From Roseivirga sp. UBA7431 (lineage in GTDB: Bacteria; Bacteroidota; Bacteroidia; Cytophagales; Cyclobacteriaceae): a stretch of DNA of 14,158 nucleotides. The notes beneath the pieces were generated by a model that was given only the letters and a program-made list of their open reading frames with translations, had not been told where the DNA came from and made no database searches. Location of the stretch: assembly GCA_002477595.1 (NCBI GenBank), contig DLQN01000017.1, positions 1 through 14,158 on the forward strand, in the 5' to 3' direction. Shown here one piece after another: positions 6,726 through 13,778 of the stretch (the stretch's first letter is position 1; the number at the start of each line of letters is the position of its first letter). A program made the translations under genes and the position numbers.

Positions 6726-8786
6726 TTATCCTCTTCGCTTCTTACCAGCTTGAATCTGATCAGCTAGGAGCTTAATGCTCTCTTTCAAATAAGCATCTTT
6801 CATGTCATTTAACGATCTGTCCTGCACTTTGTTTGCTTCTAGTTCAGAAAGTGAGGCTCCAATTTTTACTCTTGCATCTCTCTTCTCTTTTCTGTCGTCT
6901 TGCTCTTTCTTACGTTGATTATAGTTTAGTGACACAACCTTCTGAGATCTATTCTTAGCCAATTCGGCAATATCATACTGAAGATCCAATAAGGCCTGAT
7001 CCTTTTTTAATCTTTCGTCATGACGCTTCTTCAGGATAGACAACATGTCATTGTCAACATAATCCATTGGTTTAAATGGTGCAGCAGCTATTTTATCCCA
7101 AGGTAGTGCGCTCGGCTTAGAGCTCTCACCAAACTCTGCTGCGCTGTAAACTGATGGATACTCAATATCTGGAGTAACACCTCTATGCTGAGTACTACTT
7201 CCCGTCACACGATAAAATTTCGCTATCGTGAATTTCAATAAGCCTAGTTCTTCCTCCCCTGGTTGTCTCAAGAAATCTTTCAATCCTCTAACGTTTTGAA
7301 CTGTTCCTTTGCCATAAGTTTGCTCTCCTACAACAACTCCACGCTTATAATCTTGAATCGCACCTGCAAAGATTTCGGATGCACTTGCAGAAAACCTGTT
7401 GATCATTACGTTTAGTGGTCCTTCGTAAGAAACTCCTTTGTTGTCATCGTCATACTTTTGAATCTGACCTCTGCTATCCTTCACCTGAACTACTGTACCG
7501 CCTGGTAAGAACAATCCAGACATGCTAATCGCTTCAACTAGTGCGCCACCCCCATTATTTCTTAAGTCAATCATAATGCCATCCACATTCTGACCTTCTA
7601 AGTCCTTGATTAAAGCCTTTACATCATTGGTTGTACTGGCGTAATTATCTGGATTCTTAGCCATGTCATCACCATCGATATAGAAATCAGGCACTGTTAT
7701 AACTCCAATCGTGTAATCACTACCATTTTCTGAATACTGAACAACTTCACTTTTCGGCTTTGCATCATCCAGTTTAATTTTATCTCTAACCAATGAAACT
7801 TCTTTGGTTTCTGATCCTGGTGTAGCACCACCTGGTAAAAGCTTTAAACGCACCAAAGTTCCCTTAGGCCCTCTGATTTCACCTGCAACCTCATCTGAAC
7901 GCCAGCCTACAACATCAATCATCTCACCATCGGAACCCTGAGCAATGCCAATTACACGGTCTTCCTTAGTTATTTGCTGACTTAGAAAAGCTGGCCCTCC
8001 TGCTCTTAGATCCGTAATCTTCGTGAAATCACCATCTTGCTGTAAAGTAGCGCCTATTCCTTCCAGAGATTTTTTACTCTGCATCTCAAAATCCTCTGCA
8101 TTAAGTGGCGTGAAATAATTCGTGTGAGGATCGAAACCCTCCGTCAAAGAATTCATGTATATCTCGAAGACATCATTGCTATTATACTTGGCTACATTGC
8201 TTTTGAATCGCTCGTATCGTTTAGTCAGGACCTCAACTACTTTATCTGGCTCAGAGCCGCTTAACTTTAGACTCAATGCTTGATTTTTCAAAGTTTTCCG
8301 CCACACTTCATCAAGCTCAGCCACACTAGAAGCATAACTCGCTTTATCTCGATCGAACCTGAAGGTCTCTTTTTTAGTGTAGTCAAACTTATCTCCCGAA
8401 TGAGCTAGCGCATAGTCTAATCTTGACTCTAGGCGCTTCATATAGATGTTGAAGATGTAAAATGCAGGAACTAGATCACCATTTTTCAAGGTGTTGTCCA
8501 ACTCGTATCTGTATTTTTCAAAAGACCGAATATCGCTGGCTAAGAAGTAGTTCTTGTTTCCATCAAGTGATCTAATGAAGTTGTTAAAAATAACAGATGA
8601 AAGAGAATCATTGAGATCAGTCTCACGATAATGGAAGTAATCTAATATCTGTACAATTATCCTCGACTCTGTTAAATGAGCTTCAGTAGGTTGTAGTATT
8701 CCTGTCGTATCCCTCTCTGCCCCAAAAAGTGTTCCTGTTAAAAGGAGCATCAATGGAAGCCACATTATCTTTTTAATCATCTTCAT
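6726..8786 (-). CDS. prc: C-terminal processing (tail-specific) protease, S41 family, Prc/Tsp-like
   Basis: A 686-aa periplasmic serine protease. The signal peptide covers about residues 1-22. A helical N-terminal domain (about 40-230) resembles that of E. coli Prc, including the FDPHTNYFTP motif (218-227). A PDZ domain follows (about 238-320, LEGIGATLQQ), then the S41 catalytic domain (about 340-545), and a Lys/Arg-rich helical C-terminal region (about 580-686). The catalytic pair is probably Ser468 in NRFSASASEIFAG and Lys493 in YGKGTVQN; their 25-residue spacing equals that of the Ser/Lys dyad of E. coli Prc. The length matches Prc rather than the shorter CtpA/CtpB group. It should degrade or trim periplasmic proteins from their C-termini. 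It is preceded by its own candidate promoter and separated from the upstream MarR gene by a possible terminator, so it is probably monocistronic. An ATG two codons further in is an equally possible start. Confidence 0.93.
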   Translation of the reverse strand: MKMIKKIMWLPLMLLLTGTLFGAERDTTGILQPTEAHLTESRIIVQILDYFHYRETDLNDSLSSVIFNNFIRSLDGNKNYFLASDIRSFEKYRYELDNTLKNGDLVPAFYIFNIYMKRLESRLDYALAHSGDKFDYTKKETFRFDRDKASYASSVAELDEVWRKTLKNQALSLKLSGSEPDKVVEVLTKRYERFKSNVAKYNSNDVFEIYMNSLTEGFDPHTNYFTPLNAEDFEMQSKKSLEGIGATLQQDGDFTKITDLRAGGPAFLSQQITKEDRVIGIAQGSDGEMIDVVGWRSDEVAGEIRGPKGTLVRLKLLPGGATPGSETKEVSLVRDKIKLDDAKPKSEVVQYSENGSDYTIGVITVPDFYIDGDDMAKNPDNYASTTNDVKALIKDLEGQNVDGIMIDLRNNGGGALVEAISMSGLFLPGGTVVQVKDSRGQIQKYDDDNKGVSYEGPLNVMINRFSASASEIFAGAIQDYKRGVVVGEQTYGKGTVQNVRGLKDFLRQPGEEELGLLKFTIAKFYRVTGSSTQHRGVTPDIEYPSVYSAAEFGESSKPSALPWDKIAAAPFKPMDYVDNDMLSILKKRHDERLKKDQALLDLQYDIAELAKNRSQKVVSLNYNQRKKEQDDRKEKRDARVKIGASLSELEANKVQDRSLNDMKDAYLKESIKLLADQIQAGKKRRG

Positions 8787-8838
8787 TTCAACGCGATTTT
8801 TTCTTAAACGTTATCCGAAAAAAGGATTTAAATGTAAT

Positions 8839-8867
8839 CAAATTCACCCAATTATACGGCTCTGCAA
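8839..8867 (-). promoter_or_regulatory. Candidate promoter for the S41 protease gene
   Basis: Read on the minus strand: TTG at 8867-8865, an 18-nt spacer, then TGAATTTG at 8846-8839, one mismatch from TAnnTTTG. The predicted leader to the ATG at 8786 is about 45 nt. Identified by eye. Confidence 0.4.
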
Positions 8868-8934
8868 CCCGTGCACTGCAAGTATAATACCATATGTACG
8901 CCAAGTGGTTACAACTTTAGGAGAGAAGTCTGTT

Positions 8935-8960
8935 AAAAAATGCTAAATCACTCATAGCAT
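8935..8960 (-). terminator. Probable AT-rich intrinsic terminator after the MarR gene
   Basis: On the minus strand ATGCTA (8960-8955), a 9-nt loop, then TAGCAT (8945-8940) running into a T-tract (8940-8935). It begins 15 nt after the MarR stop codon. The stem is short and AT-rich, so efficiency is uncertain. Confidence 0.5.
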
Positions 8961-8975
8961 AATGAATTTGAGGGG

Positions 8976-9455
8976 TTAGCCTCTCGACCTCACACGCTCA
9001 TACATGGATTGATCATCCAGTGCAGATTCTACGTTGTCGAGTGTTGAAAGCAAGTCACTTGCTGATTCTTTTAGTAAGTGATCGTTTGCTTCTTTAATGC
9101 GGTCCCATGTGCCGTTCATTTTTTCCACCAACTGATGTCCGTTAGGCGATAGCTTTAAAAGTCTTTTTCGTTGATCGGAAGCGTCTTTCCGCTCTTCCGC
9201 AAGTCCTTTTTTGACCAGTACATTCGCTACTTGGTTTACCGCTGGATGCGTTTGCCCGAGCATGACGGAAATCTCTGTCACGGCCAATTCTTCGCCATCC
9301 TTTAGTGCATAGATCATTGCAAACCAGCGTGGTTCGAAATCAAATGCAGACTCTTTATAAACCTGTGCTACATCACGCGCTAAGCGCTCACTGAGGTTTT
9401 TGAGTCGAGTAGCCAAAGCAAGGCTCCCTAATTCTTCTATTATATTTCTCTCCAA
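8976..9455 (-). CDS. MarR-family transcriptional regulator, TTG start
   Basis: A 159-aa winged-helix regulator. Helix-turn-helix residues lie at about 56-85 (TEISVMLGQTHPAVNQVANV) and the wing carries the MarR signature D-x-R-x-x-x-L as Asp94-Arg96-Leu100 (SDQRKRLLKLSPNG). N- and C-terminal helices form the dimer region. The N-terminal ELGSLALATRLKNLSERL and DFEPRWF sequences resemble the MarR half of Bacteroidota proteins that fuse MarR to a GNAT acetyltransferase; here no GNAT domain follows. The codon before residue 1 is the TAA of the upstream BNR gene in the same frame, and the next in-frame ATG (codon 47) would remove essential helices. The TTG at 9455-9453 is therefore the only reasonable start. 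The purine-rich AAAAAGAAGAAG at the end of the BNR gene may serve as ribosome-binding site. It is cotranscribed with the BNR gene and probably controls that operon; the ligand is unknown. Confidence 0.88.
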   Translation of the reverse strand: MERNIIEELGSLALATRLKNLSERLARDVAQVYKESAFDFEPRWFAMIYALKDGEELAVTEISVMLGQTHPAVNQVANVLVKKGLAEERKDASDQRKRLLKLSPNGHQLVEKMNGTWDRIKEANDHLLKESASDLLSTLDNVESALDDQSMYERVRSRG

Positions 9456-12400
9456 TTACTTCTTCTTTTTGGGTGCTATAAAAGGCACTTTTTCAGCTCT
9501 TATCAAGTCCATTAAATCGTCAAGCCCTTTTTCAATAGTTGATGCCTGATCCATCACTAGGGTGTATTTCAATTCCATATCACCAACGCGCTTCTTTTGT
9601 CCGTTGGTGATCGGAGGCTCGATGCCATCTATTGTTCCATAAATATGTAATAGCTGTACTTCGAGCTTATTCTCAAAGTTTATTACGTCTTGAAACGTTT
9701 TCTGTTTCGGTTGTACCATTTCTGCTTCCGAAGTATTGATCATCTCTAAGACTTCATTAGCCTTTTTATGTACTGAAGCGTAATCATCTTCAGAGATTCT
9801 AGCCTTTAAATCTTCGATTTGAGTTCTGATAGAACGAATGTCATTTGCCTTTTCCTGAAGGTTCTCGATCATCCCTCGTACAGTGTTCAAAAATGTTTGC
9901 TGCGTAGCATAATCATTACTTCCTGCTTCCCATCTTGGGTCAGCGTTTACTGTAATGTCTTTCTCTACGACAGTTTCACCGTAAGTAATAACCGCCTTAT
10001 AATCTCCTGGTGCCACACGATGTCCACCTGCACCGAGGCCAACAAAGACGCCATCTACACCCTTGAAATTAGCCATGGAAAGATTCCAATTGAAACGGTT
10101 CATTCCTGACTTCTTAGTGATTTTTGCTTGACGATCTGTCGCCGTGCTTGAAAATGACCTCACTAGATCTCCCTGCGCGTTCATAAACTCAACTTTCAAC
10201 TCAGTAGAATCAACATCTTCCTTGATGTAGTACATGATAGAGAAGCCAGGGTAAGGGTTCTGACCCATTGCCTTGCTACCACTTCTAAATGCATTATCGC
10301 GAATGGCATCCTCTGGCTCATACACATGGAATTCAGCGGTTGAGGCTTCACTCAATTCATATAATGGATTCAAATCATCCATCACCCAAAAAGCTCGGCC
10401 TTGAGTAGCTATGATTAGGTCATTGCCTTGTACCATCAAATCCGTAATTGGAACGATCGGTAAGTTTCTTTGAAAAGCGTTCCACTTCAATCCACCGTCA
10501 AAGGACACATAGAGTCCTAATTCCGTTCCCGCATAGAGTAAATCCTTTTGTCTAGGATCCTCACGAATCACTCTAACATGTGCATCTTCTCCGATACCAT
10601 TCACCAGTCTATTCCAAGTCTGCCCGTAGTTGGTTGACTTGAAAACATGTGGAGTAAAGTCGTTGAATTTGTATTTGTTGAAGGCGACATAAACCGTCCC
10701 TGGGTCATGAGGAGAAACCTCAATTTGATTGACCATACCATCTCCGGTATTAGGAATAGTGATCTCTGTCCAGTTGGTGCCACCATCTTTAGTGATGTGC
10801 AGCATACCGTCATCGGCACCTGTGTATAGCACATCAGGTGTATGCGGAGATTCAGCGACATAATAGATCGCATGATAGATTTCTCCTCCCGCTCCCTCAT
10901 TTGTAATTGGACCGCCACCCCAGTTGATCTTGGTACTATCATTTCTTGTTAGGTCTGGGCTGATTTCTTCCCAGGTAATTCCTCTATTAGAAGTTTTCAA
11001 GAGCTTATTCCCTGCATGATAGATTACGGAAGGATCATGTTTTGAAGCAATGATCGGTGCGTTCCAGTTGAACCGATACTTAACATCTCGCGGGTTCGTC
11101 CCTAATCCTTGAAACGGATAAGCCATGACATCCTTCGTCTGTTTCGTCTTAGCATTCCACTCATCGATAATTCCCTGATAACAACCTGAATAGATGTATT
11201 TAGGGTCTTTCGGGTCGAAAGCAGAATACGCGCTTTCGCAACCACCGACTGGGAAAAAGTCGTTATTGCTTATGCCTGAGCCATCTACCCTTGAGGCAAT
11301 AGAAACTGAACTATTGTCTTGTTGTCCTCCATAGATGCGATATGGGAATTGCATATCAGCATTGACACGATAGAATTGAGCGGTAGGCTGATTGTCCTGC
11401 CTAGACCAATCCTTTCCGCCATTGATAGAAACATTTGCTCCACCATCATTCGCATTGATCATGTATTGTGGGTGCTCAGGGTTTATCCAAACTTGGTGGT
11501 TATCACCGTGCGGTGTATTCAAATTCACGAATGTCTTTCCATTGTCTGTTGATTGAACCAATGGGGCGTTCATCACAAACACACTTTCTTCATCAGTAGG
11601 GTGTGCCTGAATGTGCATATAATACCAAGACCTTGCTCTTAACAAGCGATCAGGGTTGATTAATTTCCAATTTTTACCCCCATTATCAGATCGGTAAAGC
11701 CCACCTTTTTCTGCTTCAATAATAGCCCAAACCTTATTAGGGTTGGCTCTAGAAACAGAAATCCCAATTTTTCCCATCACATCTTTAGGCAAGCCTTTCG
11801 AAAGCTTATTCCATGTTAGACCGCCATCGACAGATTTCCAAATTCCGCTACCTGGTCCTCCACTTTGCACTTTCCAGGGAAATCTTCTATGGTCCCAATA
11901 AGCCGCATACACGATTCTTGGGTTAGTCATATCCATGCTCAGGTCACTTATTCCTGAGTTTTCATCCACATAGTGCACTTTAGTCCATGTCTGGCCTCCA
12001 TCTGCTGAGCGATAGATCCCTCTGTCTTCTGTAGCCGCATATGGACTCCCCTGTGCGCCAACAATTAACACATCTGGGTTATTCGGATCGACAACGATCT
12101 TTGATATCTGTCTTGTCTTTTCAAGCCCCATATGACTCCAAGTCTTTCCCGCATCGGTAGACTTATATACGCCATCACCATGAGAGGTCATTACACCACG
12201 AACGGGTGCCTCACCCATACCTACATAAACGACATTTGGGTCAGACTCCGAAACAGCAATAGCACCAACAGAGGCAGTATTGAAGAAGCCATCTGAAATA
12301 TTACCCCAGCTTTCACCTGCATCATCAGTTTTCCAAACTCCACCCGTGGCACCCATATAATAGGTCATTGGGTCTTGGACAACTCCGGCAACAGCAGTCG

Positions 12401-12575
12401 CTCGCCCACCCCTGAAGGGTCCGACCAAACGAAATTCCATGGCATTATAGAGAGCTGTATCGTAAGATAGGCCTGCCGGTTCTTGCGCTTTACGATTACG
12501 CCTTTGGGCGAGGGAATCAGGAGTACAAATCAAGAGGATAATACTAGCTAACAGGAGGGAGCGCAGCGTCTTCAT
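9456..12575 (-). CDS. Secreted sortilin/BNR-repeat (YVTN-like beta-propeller) protein
   Basis: A 1039-aa exported protein with a signal peptide (about 1-24, ending SLAQ). Residues about 45-735 are beta-propeller repeats bearing many Asp-box motifs (S-x-D-x-G-x-T-W). Examples are KTDDAGESW (82-90), KSTDAGKTW (138-146), RSADGGQTW (189-197), KSVDGGLTW (247-255), RSDNGGKNW (295-303), KTSNRGITW (527-535), KDGGTNW (596-602), KSTNYGQTW (646-654) and SFDGGLKW (691-698). This fits the VPS10/sortilin-like proteins often labelled 'glycosyl hydrolase' in Bacteroidota, though no glycosidase active site is visible. A beta-sandwich-like part (about 770-880) and a coiled-coil-like helical region (about 890-950) follow, and the protein ends in four lysines. 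No type IX sorting domain is seen. It is the first gene of an operon with MarR. Role unknown; peptide or glycan binding is possible. Confidence 0.88.
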   Translation of the reverse strand: MKTLRSLLLASIILLICTPDSLAQRRNRKAQEPAGLSYDTALYNAMEFRLVGPFRGGRATAVAGVVQDPMTYYMGATGGVWKTDDAGESWGNISDGFFNTASVGAIAVSESDPNVVYVGMGEAPVRGVMTSHGDGVYKSTDAGKTWSHMGLEKTRQISKIVVDPNNPDVLIVGAQGSPYAATEDRGIYRSADGGQTWTKVHYVDENSGISDLSMDMTNPRIVYAAYWDHRRFPWKVQSGGPGSGIWKSVDGGLTWNKLSKGLPKDVMGKIGISVSRANPNKVWAIIEAEKGGLYRSDNGGKNWKLINPDRLLRARSWYYMHIQAHPTDEESVFVMNAPLVQSTDNGKTFVNLNTPHGDNHQVWINPEHPQYMINANDGGANVSINGGKDWSRQDNQPTAQFYRVNADMQFPYRIYGGQQDNSSVSIASRVDGSGISNNDFFPVGGCESAYSAFDPKDPKYIYSGCYQGIIDEWNAKTKQTKDVMAYPFQGLGTNPRDVKYRFNWNAPIIASKHDPSVIYHAGNKLLKTSNRGITWEEISPDLTRNDSTKINWGGGPITNEGAGGEIYHAIYYVAESPHTPDVLYTGADDGMLHITKDGGTNWTEITIPNTGDGMVNQIEVSPHDPGTVYVAFNKYKFNDFTPHVFKSTNYGQTWNRLVNGIGEDAHVRVIREDPRQKDLLYAGTELGLYVSFDGGLKWNAFQRNLPIVPITDLMVQGNDLIIATQGRAFWVMDDLNPLYELSEASTAEFHVYEPEDAIRDNAFRSGSKAMGQNPYPGFSIMYYIKEDVDSTELKVEFMNAQGDLVRSFSSTATDRQAKITKKSGMNRFNWNLSMANFKGVDGVFVGLGAGGHRVAPGDYKAVITYGETVVEKDITVNADPRWEAGSNDYATQQTFLNTVRGMIENLQEKANDIRSIRTQIEDLKARISEDDYASVHKKANEVLEMINTSEAEMVQPKQKTFQDVINFENKLEVQLLHIYGTIDGIEPPITNGQKKRVGDMELKYTLVMDQASTIEKGLDDLMDLIRAEKVPFIAPKKKK

Positions 12576-12599
12576 AGGTTATAGTTTAAAGTTGTGTCT

Positions 12600-12631
12600 C
12601 AAGATAGTCATTGCCACCAGTAAAAACCAAA
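12600..12631 (-). promoter_or_regulatory. Candidate promoter of the BNR-MarR operon
   Basis: On the minus strand TTTG (12631-12628), a 21-nt spacer, then TATCTTG (12606-12600), close to TAnnTTTG. The predicted leader is about 20 nt to the ATG at 12575. It overlaps two copies of the direct repeat AGTCATT found in this divergent region. Confidence 0.4.
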
Positions 12632-12675
12632 GTCATTTTGATAGGTGATTTTGTATATTGGAACAAACAGTCATT
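12606..12675. repeat. Three direct AGTCATT heptamers in a divergent promoter region
   Basis: AGTCATT occurs at 12606-12612, 12631-12637 and 12669-12675 between the divergent BNR and RidA genes, at 25- and 38-bp spacing. The first two overlap the predicted BNR promoter and the third ends 3 bp before the RidA ATG. They may be a regulator site, possibly for the MarR protein of the operon, although MarR sites are usually inverted repeats. Function not shown. Confidence 0.35.
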
Positions 12676-12678
12676 ACT

Positions 12679-13197
12679 ATGAAATTGAAGCCCCTTTTCT
12701 TATTAATCCTACTTTCTTTAGCAATCGTATATTCTTGCGAAGACGAGGATGATGATGACAATTATAAAACCGAAAGTGTAACGCGTTTTGAGCGAGAAGG
12801 CTCATCAATTCTCAAAGGCGTAAAAGTGCCAAGCGGTAATAGTATGTATTTTGCCAGCGGCATAGTCGCTACGGAAAAAGACGAGAGAAAGCCTGTTGGT
12901 GACCGTGCACGTTTTGGAGACACCTACGACCAAAGTGTCAGTGCCTTAAAAAGAATCAATGACTATCTCAGTGAAGAAGGCCTAAGTCTGAAAGATGTAA
13001 TTGCCATGAAGGTATATGTAGCGCCCGATCCTGAAAACGATAACAAACCAGATTTCCAAGCTTGGTTTAAAGCCTATGGCGAATACTTCGGCAATGCCGA
13101 AAACCCAAATAAAGTAGCCCGATCAACCATTGGCGTATATACTTTAGTTGACCCTAATAAATTTATTGAAATAGAAGTTAGAGCAGTTTATCCCTAA
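12679..13197 (+). CDS. RidA (YjgF/YER057c/UK114) family lipoprotein
   Basis: A 172-aa protein. The ATG at 12679 is chosen because it begins a lipoprotein signal peptide: MKLKPLFLL, a hydrophobic core, then VYSC with Cys20 lipidated. An in-frame TTG at 12658 would add 7 residues and is unlikely. Cys20 is followed by EDEDDDD, an acidic tether like the surface-export signals of Bacteroidota lipoproteins. Residues about 40-172 form a RidA fold: SMYFASGIVA, QSVSALKRINDYLSEEGLSLKDVIAMKVYV and the C-terminal PNKVARSTIGV...FIEIEVRAVYP. Arg148 matches the substrate-carboxylate arginine of E. coli RidA (Arg105), and Glu166 lies where its catalytic-site glutamate lies. Typical RidA proteins hydrolyse reactive enamines and imines in the cytosol; an envelope-anchored member must have a different substrate or role. 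It is divergent from the BNR-MarR operon. Confidence 0.85.
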   Translation: MKLKPLFLLILLSLAIVYSCEDEDDDDNYKTESVTRFEREGSSILKGVKVPSGNSMYFASGIVATEKDERKPVGDRARFGDTYDQSVSALKRINDYLSEEGLSLKDVIAMKVYVAPDPENDNKPDFQAWFKAYGEYFGNAENPNKVARSTIGVYTLVDPNKFIEIEVRAVYP

Positions 13198-13343
13198 CTA
13201 TCGATCAATAGAATCGAAAATTGTAAGAACCGACATTGATAGTAGTGTAGCAGCAAAAAAGACGCAAAGACTGGTTGAAAAAGAAGTAAAGCCTAGTCTA
13301 TCTATCTCAAGAAGACTTAGCTATTACATATGGTTTGTTAAGT
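13198..13343. other. Intergenic DNA between the RidA gene and the repeat block
   Basis: This is the repeat-free left part of a 581-bp gene-free stretch (13198-13778). It holds a small inverted repeat TCGAT (13201-13205) / ATCGA (13213-13217) without a T-tract, so it is not a convincing terminator. No RNA gene or promoter is evident. One plus-strand frame stays open for over 80 codons into the repeats but has no start codon. Confidence 0.5.
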
Positions 13344-13462
13344 CCTCTCCACAAGGTCGAAGTAGAAAGGAAACGATGAGCCTTAGACACTGCTCTTTCT
13401 ATCCCGAGCTTGCCGAAGGAACTTGGTCGTAAAGCAGAAGACCTTTCGGCAGGCTCAAGGTA
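13344..13462. repeat. REP/BIME-like repeat unit 1 (about 119 bp) with long hairpin
   Basis: The first of two near-identical units. It begins CCTCTCCACAAGGTCGAA, whose reverse complement is a degenerate copy of the core. The forward core TATCCCGAGCTTGCCGAAGG follows at 13400-13419, then an inverted core at 13443-13462 (CTTTCGGCAGGCTCAAGGTA). The core and inverted core can pair over 18 of 20 positions counting G-T wobbles, with a 23-nt loop. There is no coding sense in it. It is intergenic, upstream of a GIY-YIG nuclease gene. Confidence 0.9.
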
Positions 13463-13497
13463 AAAATAGAGTAGTGGAAAGCTATTTCTATGTTTTT

Positions 13498-13525
13498 CTA
13501 TCCCGAGCGTAGCCGAGGGAACTTA
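13498..13525. repeat. Solo, variant repeat core between the two large units
   Basis: CTATCCCGAGCGTAGCCGAG, then GGAACTTAG. It matches the forward core of the larger units on both sides (TCTATCCCGAGC, GCCGA, GGAACTT) but has GTA in place of TT in the centre and lacks the inverted partner. It appears to be a single REP-like copy of a sister subtype. Confidence 0.8.
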
Positions 13526-13550
13526 GCCAAATACTTAAATATCAGAAAGC

Positions 13551-13670
13551 CCTCTCCACAAGGTCGAAATAGAAAAAGTAGCGATGAGCTTTAGGTACTC
13601 CTCGTTCTATCCCGAGCTTGCCGAAGGATCTCGGCCGAAAAGCAAAAGACCTTTCGGCAGGCTCAAGGTA
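13551..13670. repeat. REP/BIME-like repeat unit 2 (about 120 bp) with long hairpin
   Basis: The second copy of the unit, in the same orientation, 88 bp after the end of the first. It has the same left end (CCTCTCCACAAGGTCGAA), forward core at 13608-13627 and inverted core at 13651-13670. Both cores are identical to those of unit 1 over 20 nt, and the loop is again 23 nt. The sequences between the cores have diverged much more than the cores, which suggests that the cores are under constraint or have been recently copied. Confidence 0.9.
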
Positions 13671-13752
13671 GGAAAAAAGGAGTGTTAAACTGCATCCTCA
13701 CCCTCTCGCTTTACCAAAGAATTTCCCACAGTTCTAGGCAAGAGATATCCGC

Positions 13753-13771
13753 TTTTATTATCTTAATAAAA
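13753..13771 (+). promoter_or_regulatory. Inverted repeat directly upstream of the GIY-YIG gene
   Basis: A perfect 7-bp inverted repeat TTTTATT (13753-13759) / AATAAAA (13765-13771) with an ATCTT centre, 7 nt before the ATG at 13779. TATCTTAA within it is a weak -7 box. It could be an operator or a leader hairpin limiting nuclease expression, or merely AT-rich chance. Confidence 0.3.
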
Positions 13772-13778
13772 CACACAA

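Noticed and set aside
8882..8909. GTATAATAC palindrome and an imperfect ACCATAT...AAGTGGT inverted repeat between the MarR and protease genes, as a MarR operator.
   Set aside because: The arms of the larger repeat match in only 5 of 7 positions, the location is downstream of the MarR gene, and no second copy occurs near the BNR promoter.
10601..10942. A 113-codon minus-strand open frame inside the BNR gene, and similar open frames on both strands within the large genes.
   Set aside because: These overlap well-supported coding sequences in other frames and show low-complexity or shadow-like composition with no recognisable domain.
12658..12678. TTG at 12658 as start of the RidA-family protein.
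   Set aside because: The ATG at 12679 begins directly with the Lys-containing lipoprotein signal; the extra residues would disturb it.
13165..13432. A plus-strand frame, shifted relative to the RidA gene, open for about 88 codons from inside RidA through the intergenic DNA into repeat unit 1.
   Set aside because: It has no ATG, GTG or TTG start before the repeat, ends inside the repeat core, and I recognise no family in it. An open run of this length is not rare in six frames of 14 kb. A decayed gene remnant cannot be excluded, but nothing positive supports it.
13344..13670. A CRISPR array formed by the repeated sequences.
   Set aside because: The repeats are about 120 bp, only two full copies with irregular spacing, with internal hairpins and no uniform spacers or cas genes. 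They fit REP/BIME-like elements.
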